Source of the DNA: Termitomyces sp. T153
Lineage: Eukaryota > Basidiomycota > Agaricomycetes > Agaricales > Lyophyllaceae
Direction of reading: 5' to 3'
Length of the DNA: 64,000 nt
NCBI GenBank assembly: GCA_018296165.2
Contig: JACKQL020000004.1
Span: 62,001 to 126,000, forward strand
Part shown: piece after piece, positions 53,520-64,000 of the stretch
Layout of the letters: each line of letters starts with the position of its first letter
Numbering within the stretch: the stretch's first letter is position 1
Program-made: the position numbers and the translations under genes
The notes under the pieces: generated by a model
The model's database searches: none
Told to the model about the DNA's origin: nothing
The model's input: the letters and a program-made list of their open reading frames with translations, nothing else

Positions 53520-56500
53520 TGTGAAGGCAACAGACAGGTAAGAGAGTAAAGAGACAGCACCAGTAGAGGATTCAATTTTGTAGTCTAGAATACCTCAAAC
53601 ATAGTGCAAAAGATGCTTTACAGCCTTTCAGTGTCTGGGCCCAAGACAGGCATTAAAACAGCATAAAATGCTGACAGCATCAGCAATGTCTGGCTGCATG
53701 CCTATTGCAAGGTAAAGGAGTGTGCCAGTGGCCTGTATGTAAGGCACTTCACACATCTCTTTGACTTTAGTGGGGGTCTTGGAGGAATCCACCTTGGACA
53801 GGCAAACACTAGGCTTAAGGGATGTAGTGATGGGCTTGGACTCAAGCATGTTGAAGCATGAAAGTGCCTCAATGGCATAAGCTTGCTGATCTATCCATAA
53901 CTTGTGGTTGAGACAATCATGAGTGACTATGACCCCCAGCAGACCAGTGATGGGACCAAGATGACAAAGCTTGAAGTATTGCTTTAACTGAGAGATGACT
54001 TTAAGAATAGCAGGTTGGGACTTTGAGGCCAGGGTCATATTGTTGACATGAACAGGAATAATAATATGCATGTCATCACAAAGATTGACATAAATGCATG
54101 AGTTGTAGGTAATCCTTACAAAGCCTAGCATTACAAGAACCTCATGCATGTGTTTGTTCCATAGGTTTGCACCTTGTCTGAGACTGTAGATGCCTGTTTC
54201 GAGTTTGGCACAAGCTTGCCCATCACTAGGCTTGTGTAAGACATCAAGAGGAATGTCCTCAGAGAAGCCCTCTGGGAAGTGTATGTAGAGCTTGGCATTT
54301 ACAATGCCATGTAGAAAGGCAGACAAGATATCAACTGATTTCAGGTACTATCCTCAATGGCTGCAAGAGCAAGCACAGTGTGCACCACAGCCCAGCATGT
54401 TGTTAGTGCAAACATTTCATTGAAATCAACACCTGGCTGCTGGTTGAAACCTTGTGTGACAACTTGTGCCCTAAAGCATTCAATGGCACCATCTGGCAAG
54501 TGTTTTACCTTGAAGACCCATTGAGATCCAATGGCACATCATCCTGGCAGTAACTAGACAGCCCACCAAGTCCCATTACCATGAAAAAAGTTCATCTCTT
54601 TGCACATTTCCTTATACCACTTGGCAGCATTTTCACTAGCCATCATCTCCCTGTATGAGTGGGAATTAGCATCATGGGCTCTGACTTTATAAGTGCTTGC
54701 AATACTTACATGAATCATGCCAAATCCATCAAAGTCCACACTGTGCTCAACAAAAGCACACCCAGCAAGCAACAAAGACTCATCTGACCCAAGATTGAGA
54801 ACAAAATTCACTTCCTGCTCACCATGGTGATTGGCATCTCCAACATCAACTTTCCACAGGATTTAGGGGGTGTCCTTCAGGGAATGGAGATAGGGCAGGG
54901 GGCAGGGTTGGCTCCTGAATGAGAGGAGATTCACAATTTGTTTGGCACTACACAGCATCATAGTATCTAGCATTTGGACTGTAGGTGGGAACCCATACAT
55001 GCTGGCTTGACTTGTGGAAAGGGGGTAGAGGACATGCTTGGTGAGGTTGTCTATGTCAGGACAGCAGGAATGGTCTCTGGTTCTACTCCCACTGGTTCTT
55101 GATAGCCTCCCACTGATTCAGAATCCTCATCATCACTTGTTAACAGGGTAAGTGGCTGCCATTGTCAAGAAGGTTGGTTTGGTTTTTAGATGGAGGTTCA
55201 AGTAGCATGGGCCAAAATACTAGGTCAGTTTCTTCAATATTATCAGGCAAGTTGTCAAAGGCTTTGGGTGATGGAGAGGCCTGGAAAGCATGATTCATCA
55301 AAAATGATGTCTCAAGAGATAACTACCTTCCTAGACTTCAAAACAAACACTTTTTACCCAACATGTTTATCTGGGTAACCAATGAAAATACCTGGCATAG
55401 TATGCCCCTATAAGCCTTTTCACTTGTCTCAACTGAGAAGTACATAAGCCACACATCCAAAAACCTGAAGGTGACCAATTTGGGGTCTTTTGCCTTTGTA
55501 GGCCTCAAAAGAGGTGACATTTTATGGGAGGGCAGATGTTGGCATTGGTTGTGCACATGTCTGTAAGTGCTCAGAGCATAAGTCCAGAAACTTTTAGGAA
55601 GGTTTGTCTCTGCTAGCATTGATGTAAGAGCTTCTTCAATAGTTCTATTTAGATATTCAGCTACTCTGTTCTGCTGAGGTGTGGCTGTATTTGTATATTC
55701 AATGTGTATACCTTTGGATTTGCAGAGATCAAGGAACACCCTTGAAGTATATTCCCCACCTTTATCTAAGTGGTTACATTTGATTTTCTTCTCTGTTTCA
55801 AGCTCTGCTTGCACCTAAAATGCCTTGAAAGCTTCTAGTGTATCACTCTTCTTGGACATGTCATAGACTTTCATCCAGCAAGTATTATCATCTATAAAAT
55901 TACCCACCATCTTCTGTTTGACTGGTGCCCACTGGCTTGCATTGGGCCATGTACATTGCTGAAGATCCTCCCAAGGGTCTCAGTCAACCTGTCTGCAGTC
56001 TGTGGAAAGGAAGCCTGATGGTGTTTTTTGCTATAGGCAAAGCTTACATATGAATGGGAGTGAGGCATGAGAAGATATTTGTAGGTCCTCCATAAGATCT
56101 TCTTTGATGAGCTGGTCTAAACAGTCTGCTCCAAGGTAACATAATCTATGATGAAGTAGTGATTTGTTGATCTTTGTGAAGGATATTGGTCCAACACAAG
56201 TTGTGTTTGCAGTAGGTGTGGAAGATGAGATAAGAGTTTCCCTGTTCAGATAGAAAGTAAGCATCTTGTCTATTGTTGCAGTACACACTAGTTCCCCATG
56301 CACAGAAAAAAGCACTCTTCAACCATTGAAGATAATGATAACTCCATAATGAACAGATAGAGTGGTGACAGACAAAAGATTGTTTGCTAGTTGGGGTACA
56401 AAGAGTACATCAGTGATAATGACATCATTCAAGGGTCTCCCTTCTTAATCTTTCCCTTTGGGCCTAAAGTTTACTGATCCCTTTCCTGTGGAGTAGATGG

Positions 56501-57720
56501 CAGCATCATTGGCTAGGCAGATGGGTACTCTCCAGGGTTTGAAGGATTTTGGAATAAACCACTCACAATGTAGTGTCATAGAACCTGTGGTGCCCAAGTC
56601 TGTGTTCCACAGAATATTAGTTGGGGCAGGAGATGAATGAGAAGACCAACAGACAGCTGCTTCAGCCTTGACTGCAGGTCCATCACATCCTTCTTTGACC
56701 TTTGAAGGTTCAGTGGTTTTGGCTGTATCCACTTTAGCTCCTGAGTTTCCTCCTTGGCAGCCACTACATTTCTTTGATCTTGACCTTGTTATTGATAGTT
56801 GCTTGTGTGGCTGCAAGATGGGAGCACTCTGTTATCTTGTATTCCTTCTTACAGAGGTAGCACATAGCAATATGTGCAGCAGCAGCAGTTATGGCAGTAG
56901 CTTCTTTTTTTGCAGCTGTCAGAGGATGTTCCATTCCCCCTTTATCCTATTCTCCCTCTTTATGGTTTTCCTATATTCTACTTTGCTTTCCCTATCTGCT
57001 AGTCCTAGTTCTAGCCCTCAGGCTGCACCAGTTCTCTGTCCATAATTTCAACAAGTGTTGCCCCCTCTACACAGCCTCTCACCAGACCCCTAGATTGTTT
57101 CCTGCATTCCTGACCTACTGCTCATTGTAGGCCTCCCATCATTGGACCATAGATACTTTTGGCCAAGGGCTATCTTTTGGTCACATTTCCACATAGTTAC
57201 ATACTGGGAGTTCAGAGATGGAGGCCACTTACAATGGATTTCTGTTTGTTAATCAGACTCCAGATTTGGTTGTTGTTGGGTGTTTTTTCCAGAAGCTCTA
57301 GAGTAAATTTTCCAAACACTGGCATTGGAAATCATTAGACCTCTTCTCTTTAGATCTCCCTCTGCCAGGTGAGTAGCTAGAACTCTAGAACTTCTTGTAG
57401 ATACTGAATAGACTTTGAATCTCCCTCTGCTAGTTGTGTGATTGAGCCACAGCCTCCAGAGGTCACCCTTACAGCAGAACAAGTCTCTAGATTCAGTCTT
57501 AAAGCCCTCTTTTTGATTGCCTGAGTTTCTACTTGATCCCTCAAAAGCTCTCTCCTCCACCAGTGTCTTAGTGCCCCATGGGCTCCTCCCATGACCCAAT
57601 CAACCCCTCCAGAACTCTTCTTTAATTATCTTGAAAAAATGGTGTAGGCATTGCTGAGCACCATCTTGTCTTCTGGTCCTTAAAAGTTGCTTCAATATAT
57701 TGTGTATAACATGTCATTTT
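53520..57720 (-). pseudogene. Ty1/copia gag-pol relic
   Basis: Minus-strand order from high to low coordinates: gag end with knuckle CYLCKKEYKITECSH (about 56840-56790), protease with ILWNTDLGTTGSMT in place of W.ADTGATSHMT (about 56600), GAG-pre-integrase (LLHHRLCYLG, about 56150), integrase (DKGGEYTSRVF, TATPQQNRVAEYLNRTI, about 55770-55620), linker (ENAAKWYKEMCKEM), and reverse transcriptase 54326-53628 (SAFLHGIVN, KLETGIYSLRQG, LWNKHMHEVL). The catalytic YVDD box is HVNNMTL near 54030. Integrase and RT are largely open but separated by stops. RNase H is cut off by an LTR relic at 53372-53517. A solo LTR (56917-57473) sits in gag. No LTRs of the copia element itself were found. Confidence 0.85.
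56917..57473. mobile_element. Solo LTR, same family as 6963-7515
   Basis: Begins TGTCAGAGGATGTTCC, ends CACCCTTACA. Flanks are GCAGC (56912-56916) and GCAGA (57474-57478), a target duplication with one change. Internal phrases CAGGCTGCAC(C/T)AGTTCTCTGT and CTCCCTCTGCTAGTTGTGTG are shared with the copy at 6963. Confidence 0.8.
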
Positions 57721-59995
57721 CAGCTAGTAATCCTAAGTCTATTTATTGACTCCAAGCTCTTTCTAGGCATTGAAAACTCTTGCTCAGTGGCAAAGAGAAA
57801 AGTGGAGCATGGTACAAAAATGTCAATGATCCTGTAAACATAGATGACAGAGAGTTTGTGGAAGTACAATTGAACAGTGTGCTCTGCTTGTGCCCAGTAT
57901 GTGCAGACTGCATCTGACCTGTCTGGTGCTGTCTTGGTTTTGTAGAAACAATACTCCTGTTGTGGTGGTACTGGCAGCAGCATAGATGGTGGTGATGGAG
58001 CAGAGTGTAGGGCAAGCATGGGTTAAGCATGGTGCAGGTCAAGGTAGAACAAGGTATAAGCCTCTGAGCCAACAAAGTAGTACAACAAGCTTGGTCAGCT
58101 GCCTGCAATTCCCATGAACTTAGAAAATGTATACCACTTACAACTGACGAGAATACAATCAGAAAAAAACCTCTTAAAAGGGCTATCAGACTATGCAATG
58201 TACTTGATGGTCTCATGATAAATTGTTTGACCCTGTCTAGCCTAAGTCTAATGCCAATCAACAGCAATACAGGCCAATCACCCCACAATGTGCCTGTCAG
58301 ACTCTTTTAGTGCCATATTGTACTCATGCTCATTGGAAATTTGTATGTGAAGCATTGAATACCTTGCTGTGAAATAGCAACCATTGGTGATGACAGTGAC
58401 AAACCTGGCATCTGGGAACACATTTACTAGTGTCTAGAAAAACATATTCAGTCAGTGTCCATATAGGAGGGAAGAGGAGAAACAGAACTGAATTGATCAT
58501 ACTTGTAGCTTTACTAGGTCTAAACCACTGCCCAATGTCCTTATCCAACTCCTTACCTCCACCAACACCATCTAATGGATGCTAAATGGGGCCTTGGGCA
58601 CAGGCATATCAAGGAACCCCATTAAGATCTGCACATGCATTGCATAGTCAGCTATCAATGTGGGTGTGGAGGGTCATGCCAGCTTATAAGTAAATAAGTC
58701 ATTGATCAATAAAATTCAAATTGAGGTGAAAACATACTTCACTCAAGATGCAGATGCACTAATGCATTTGCAAGAAGACTCTAACCAGTCTGAAGCACAC
58801 ATTCTCACCCCAAATCACTTATACAGCCCTTCTTTGCACTCACACTACCCACCCATGTTCATGTCCACAGTTACATTTTATCATAATTGGTCTAGAAAAA
58901 AAGAAGTCAGAAAGTGTTGAAAAAGACATTGAATAAATATTTGCCAAGCATATGTAAGTGTTCAGGGTTGAGCTGCATAATAAAGACATCAGCTCTTAAA
59001 ATTGTGGCTAGGGCCATCTAGAATCACAAACCTCCAGAACAAGTGCACCCATGGCAAACACCAATGTGACAAGGAATAAAATTAGCATGATTGTTGTGCT
59101 TAATGGGTAGAGAGGTTTCCTCACCAACTGCATTGAGCCTTCCTGCATAGTGGGTACATTACACCACCATGGCTGGCCTTGGCTTTGACTGCAGGGGGAA
59201 AACATGGGCATACAGAGTGCACCAGAGAGATAATGAAGCAAAAAAAATTCAGATTGCATTTGTTGACATAGTCATAAGATCTTTTACATGGCTATTTCTT
59301 TCTTGAACCACAGGCAGATACCATCCTCCAATTGAAACATGCAATGCCAATCACATAGTTTTGAAAAATAGACAGCTGGAACAAGATTCTCTCACTGACA
59401 AAGAAGCAATGTTGATCTTACAAATCTACAGGTGTAAATTGTAGAAAGGGATGATCAATGTACTCACACTCAGTGCCATCCTTGTCCCCAACAGGTGCAT
59501 AGAATATTCTTCAATTGTTTTTCAATTGTAGGGAGTTAAAGGAACATCCTTCATTATGCATTGTGGAAGATCAGGCTATACAAAAAGTTAGTTGGATTCA
59601 AGGAACATAGTGATAGAGTACTTGCATTAGAGATATAGTAATGATCTGATGCCACAAGTTCACCCTTGTGTGCCTCTGCAATCTCAATTGCAGATTCAGA
59701 CTCTTGTGTGTATCCACTGGATACAATCAAAGGTGCTGGACCCTCAGAAGGCATGGATAAAGTCATTTGATTCATGCTCAGCAGCAATGTCATCAGTATT
59801 TGCCATACATAATTATGTGATTCTACAAGTTGCAGATATGCCATATGTGGGTATCAAGCTTTCAAAGTGAAAACAAAATAGCTGAATTGTAGTATCAGGT
59901 CATTGGAGCCCATGTTTGCAACAGCTTCAGTGGTGGTGCAAGACAATGGATGGATCTTACCCTAGAAGGTGCTCTAAGGGATAAGATGAATAGCT
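57721..59995. other. CpG-poor DNA with one longer open frame, unassigned
   Basis: The minus frame 58288-57743 is open for 181 codons and begins with a hydrophobic stretch (PVLLLIGIRLRLDRVKQFI). Others (59554-59844 -, 58702-58920 +) are shorter. None could be assigned. Confidence 0.35.
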
Positions 59996-59999
59996 GTTC

Positions 60000-60215
60000 T
60001 CTGATAAATGGCATGGCCTCAGCAGCTGCATTCCAGGACCAACAAACTAATCCAGAAGCTGCCACATACTAATAGCAATTGAACTGCTTCTCAGGATTAG
60101 CAGGCCAATGCAGACTCTGTGGATAGTTAATATGAGCCCTGCAGCCTCACAAGACTAATTGACTGTTGGAAATGCAAAATCTGGCCTGTGCATGGCATCA
60201 ACAGCTGCATCTTAA
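60000..60215 (+). repeat. Fragment of the JmjC-like gene's 5' region
   Basis: ATAAATGGCATGGCCTCAGC and the following 200 bases repeat 6520-6770, the Ala/Gln-rich start of the JmjC-like relic, with stops and small indels. It is the third trace of this gene family in the window. Confidence 0.6.
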
Positions 60216-60229
60216 GATCAATGGACTTG

Positions 60230-61935
60230 TTCAACACCAACTCTACAATGCTGTTATACCATTTCTTGATTTTCTAGACACCAAAAAATTTGTAGTGCAC
60301 ACTTTTGAGCCCTTGTTTGTTTATCTTCTGATAAAGATTTGAATGCCCATTCATGCACAAGTGGATGAATGTCCAACAACATCATTCCTTTTCCATTGAC
60401 TTCCACTCATGAGTAGTTTCTAAGTGTCTCAATTGCATTTTCTATGACTTTGTCATTCCATCTTTTCTCTTCATCCACAAATGACTCTAATAAATCCTGT
60501 AATTCATCAATCTTCAGCTCAAACTGATACAGGTATCTTAGAATTGTGCAGTATGTCACATAACATGAGAAGTTGTTTTGGTCCCTCACTTAACTTTTGA
60601 TAACTCAAATTCCAAGTGGCAAATACAGAAAGGTTGTAGTTATCTATCCTTTGCCTTTTTATTTCTGCTAAATATCTTGGCTTGTCCTTTCTGTAATTTT
60701 CAAAATACTGGCCAATTTGAATATATTAATTATAGAATAAGTAACTAGCAGCCTGGAGAGTGGCCAGAGCCAAATAATTCAATTCATGAACAAGTTAAAT
60801 TGCAGCATCATGTTCAGTTGTGGACTCATTTGTTCTGCAACTAGCTTTATAGAAAAATGTCAAGGAATCTTCATCTGACATCTCTGCAGTTTTATAGCAG
60901 TTGTCAAGTGCATAAAATCTAGAATGCTTCATTCCTACTAGTTATGAGAATATTTCCATGATTACAAGAAGGAAAGACCTCCCGTAGATTCATCAGGATC
61001 ATCTGCATTGTTAAAAATCATTAGCCATTCTGGCTGTTGATGACAAAGCCAGAGAGCAGAAGTGGAAGTGATTTCAGTCAAGTTAGCTTTTTGAGCAAAC
61101 AGGACCAAAAACTGCTCAATAGATGTTTTGGAGCTTGCATTAATCATATAAGTATCAAAACATCTGCTTAGGTTATATCAATAAAATACATTGGAAAAGA
61201 GCATAATTCTATTTTACCTGCTTCTAAAGTTTTGAGAAAATTGTAATGCAATTTGAGTCTCGCCACTTCCACCTAAGCCATATGAAACAAAGCATTTCTT
61301 GAGCCCTCATATTCAATGAATGGCCATCATCACAGAAATATTTTTCAAGCTTAGCCAGAATATCTTTTCTTCCTGTAAATAAAGGAGATGGTGCTGGGAC
61401 AATGGGAAGAAGTTGAAAAAGTAAGAGAGTCAATTCACATAGCAGGACAGTAAAATACTTGACTACCTTTTGCAGCTGCAGGAAGTCTGATTTGGCATTA
61501 ACATACCATTTGGAAACCCAGCAGACTTTAGAATTTTTTCCATCTCTGATACAAAGATGGAAGCCTTGAACTTCTCTTGGCTTGTGCTCCATGTCTTGAC
61601 ATTGGAATACACATTCTTACTAAAGCTGGCATATTCATTATAGCCAGATCAATAGGCATACCAAGTCGACCAAGCATCAATGCAATGACACTAATAATTA
61701 CTTAAATATTTCAATCAATCATAATTTTGAGTTGGTAAATGTACCCCCCTGTTCCAACTCCTCCAATCATATCAAAATAATCACAAGGCTTGGGGATTGA
61801 TTGAGTATTCTCCAGATGCTTAAGCTGGAACATGATCTCTTGAAGAATGATGAGCCCAGAGAGGCCACGGATACCACCATCATCTGGGAAATGAATCAAC
61901 AATTGTAAATATGTAGAGTCAACTTTGCGCACCAA
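60230..61935 (-). pseudogene. Patatin-like / NB-ARC fungal NLR relic
   Basis: On the minus strand pieces of a patatin-like phospholipase domain come first: DGGIRGLSGLIILQEIM and PCDYFDMIGGVGTGG (61930-61730), then ALMLGRLGM and KTWSTSQEKFKASIF. An NB-ARC domain follows: SPLFTGRKDILAKLEKYF (about 61380-61330), P-loop GLGGSGETQIALQF (about 61280), Walker-B-like EWLMIFNNADDP (about 61030-60990) and LALATLQAASYL, with a later TTWSISF-like ATWNLSYQKL region. Such proteins are thought to act in fungal self/non-self recognition, with lipid hydrolysis as effector. Here the patatin Ser of GxSxG is Gly (GVGTG) and the P-loop Lys is Glu. Frames shift repeatedly and CpG is nearly absent. A TPR or other sensor repeat region is not visible. 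Confidence 0.7.
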
Positions 61936-63603
61936 AGATCAAAAGTCTGAATCCACATTTATTCTGGTCAGTATTGGTCTGCATTGTATGTTCAGCTTGG
62001 GTTCAGTGGGGTTGGGAAGGACAGTATATGATCATTTCACCAGGCTTTCATCACAAACTGTCAGGGGCTTTCTCACGCTTGGACCTCTGGATGCGAGTTG
62101 GTCATCATTTGGGAAGTAATCGGAAAGGCTGAGAGAACTTAGGTTCAAGTGCTCCATATTCCTCTTGAGAACATGAAATGACTATGTTCTCCTGTGGTAG
62201 GGCACGGTTGTCCATGAATTCAGCCAGTAATCCGCTAGATCGAGTGGACATTTGCTGAAACCAAAAGAGTGAACCAACGGCTCAAAAGAAACAAGTTCAA
62301 CAAAACTTGGAATCTTTGCGTCACTTCACTCTAACGATCTGAATACTGAGAATTAGAACTCTCTTCTCCTTGTGAGGGTTCTATAGTCTATCGAATGTCC
62401 GATTTTTCGCAGTGATCTGGGCTGAGATGAACAATGTAAATGGACAAAAAGATAGAGCGACAACGGAACATGATATAGAAAAATCAATCGTCGCTCCGTG
62501 CTTTTGCGCAGCCATGACTATTCTGGGGAAATGGATAATATTTGGCGAGGACAAAGTAGGCGGTCATAGCAGAACGGTTCTGACGTGGTCGTCACGAAGG
62601 AGGGAGGGGTGAGCACTTCTCAGAACGCCAAACGATCGAACACCCGTATTAAGCCAAAAATACACAAGAGGACATGTAGGATTGGCGAATTCCTTCTATG
62701 TATGTATACTGTAGTCCAGAAATGCAAACACTATCATGATGATAGCTTCCGGCGTTGATATGAGCATGGTATTATATGATGAACGGCTCGCGTACTCCAC
62801 CACAGGTTGGAAGTCCCCATCACGCCAAAGTTCCAGAAAATCTCTCAGATGTTCTGGCCGATCCGTTGAAATACGGTTTATGGAGCGCAAACAAGGAAGA
62901 ACACCGAAAGCCGGCATGACTATAGTAATCCCATAATTTTACTAGTGTAGTTGATGTGCCAGGCAAGCGACAATGTGAATATTTTGGAATCTAAGAGAAT
63001 TGAAGACACCCCTGCGATTCACCGTTGCAACGACGCAAACTGCGAAGAAACCGATGACGTTCTGCTTCCTTGACGGGTGCTTACAGAGGGCCTGAGAGTT
63101 CCTAGCTCAAGATTTCCTCTTCGTATGTTGCTTGGTGTTTCACTACATCCCTTACCTTTCCAATATCTATAGATTCAGCTATCAAATGACCATCTCTGAC
63201 ATTTTTTTCTTCTTCATACATGGATGAGTATATTCCACTGTATGAATGACTTCACGGGTTCGATTGCAGGACTAGACCCTTGAAACTGTCAATGCCTCCC
63301 CTCGTCCTATGGACTGCGTTCTGCATCTGTATGCAGCGTTCGGTGAGTATGATTCGTTTTGATTTGCGATGCCATTGCCAATATTTAAATACTTCCGACC
63401 ACCATGAAGGGCCACTTTCTCCACTGAAAAAAAAATGAGAGGATTGGCACTGGAAAAGATTGGCACTAAAAAAAATGCTTTTTGAAGATTCTAGTCATAT
63501 TTCTGGTTGGATTGAGAGGGAATTCCTGACACTGACTTTTCTAGATAAGTCTCGTGGACTGACGCCCGCTCGAAAAACTACAGAAGAGACCATTCCATTT
63601 TTT
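61936..63603. other. CpG-normal region from about 62020, no supported gene
   Basis: CpG reappears abruptly near 62020-62100. All frames are under 90 codons without domains or clear splice structure; an A-run lies at 63427-63434. Confidence 0.4.
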
Positions 63604-63690
63604 CTCTGAACCCCTCGGGCGGCCACGATACAAGAACATTCAAATCCTAGACATGAGAGCCAATGTTAGCCATTACACCGTACTCGATAA
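63604..63690 (-). pseudogene. tRNA-Glu pseudogene retaining the intron
   Basis: Shares GGTGTAATGGCTAACATTG, CTCTCATG and an intron-like TCTAGGATTTGAA with the functional gene at 48701. The anticodon stem has lost bases (GGCTCTCATG instead of GCCGCCTCTCATG), and the T arm and acceptor stem no longer pair. Presence of the intron implies copying at DNA level. Confidence 0.7.
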
Positions 63691-64000
63691 CTCAGAGTAA
63701 TGAAAGAAATGCCTCTGACTTGCTGCTAAATATCGAGTCTACAAGCAATAGCCGCCCGCTGGTTCTGTCAAGGGCGCCAAGTTCGATAATCAGCAATCCT
63801 TATGCGCAATGACATGAGACGCCATGGCAAGTAGAGAAATGGACTTGACCCAGATTTACCCTAGGGACACCTTATCATTTGACATACAAAGTTGAATCAC
63901 CTACGTAGCATTGCCCTCTCCAGACTCCGGAACACACTTGAACTACATACGAAGGCTTTTTGGAATATCAACAATGTCGCTGTTGCAACAAAAGGTAACA

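Noticed and set aside
56668..57130. Plus-strand hydrophobic frames of 79-125 codons
   Set aside because: They lie across the copia gag relic (opposite strand) and a solo LTR.

Overview
The window looks like nuclear DNA of a mushroom-forming basidiomycete (Agaricomycetes). The reasons are short introns of about 50-60 bases, typical gene families (hydrophobic-surface-binding HsbA-like protein, FAS1 protein, ICMT-like methyltransferase, DUF6535-type membrane protein, patatin/NB-ARC relic) and the transposon types: chromodomain Ty3/gypsy, Ty1/copia, a LINE-like ORF1, a Plavaka-like transposase and JmjC-like relics. I cannot name a species. All exon boundaries were placed by eye from GT/AG signals and reading frame.

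The layout is a mosaic. Stretches with ordinary CpG content and real genes lie at about 1-4.3 kb, 25.7-32.6 kb, 46.2-50.3 kb and 62-64 kb. Between them are transposon-rich blocks at about 4.4-25.7, 39.2-46.2 and 50.3-62 kb in which CpG is almost absent and coding relics carry many stops. This fits long-term CpG methylation and deamination. The catalytic Asp-Asp pair of both reverse transcriptases in the window has become Asn-Asn, as CG-to-CA change predicts.

Intact or near-intact genes: an HsbA-like secreted protein (3162-3891, +); a four-exon protein made of two tandem copies of one unnamed domain (26658-28638, +); a DUF6535-type membrane protein (31867-33614, +) broken by a retrotransposon; a secreted FAS1 protein (47720-48482, -); an intron-containing tRNA-Glu(CTC) (48701-48798, -); and an ICMT-family methyltransferase with an apparent GC-AG intron (49460-50225, +).

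The most interesting system is a set of non-autonomous LTR retroelements. A 5.57 kb CpG-rich element (33620-39191, 5-bp target duplication GCTAA) and a 1.8 kb small one (15549-17366, target duplication GTGAC) both appear to be transcribed on the minus strand. In both, a 12-13 nt sequence next to the 5' LTR, where a tRNA primer site would normally be, is exactly complementary to LTR sequence lying about 32 nt downstream of the TATA box, that is, at the predicted 5' end of the RNA. The two families differ at two positions of this pairing and both differences are compensated, so self-priming like that of Tf1 in fission yeast is likely. The large element also carries an apparently intact three-exon gene on the opposite strand (34992-36122) encoding a coiled-coil protein I cannot name. 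Solo LTRs and decayed LTRs of the same group at 14.5, 42.5 and 50.8 kb keep the same 12-mer.

The region 14.4-19.8 kb is a clear nest: a chromovirus pol gene split by a solo LTR, which is itself split by the complete small element, each with its own target duplication.
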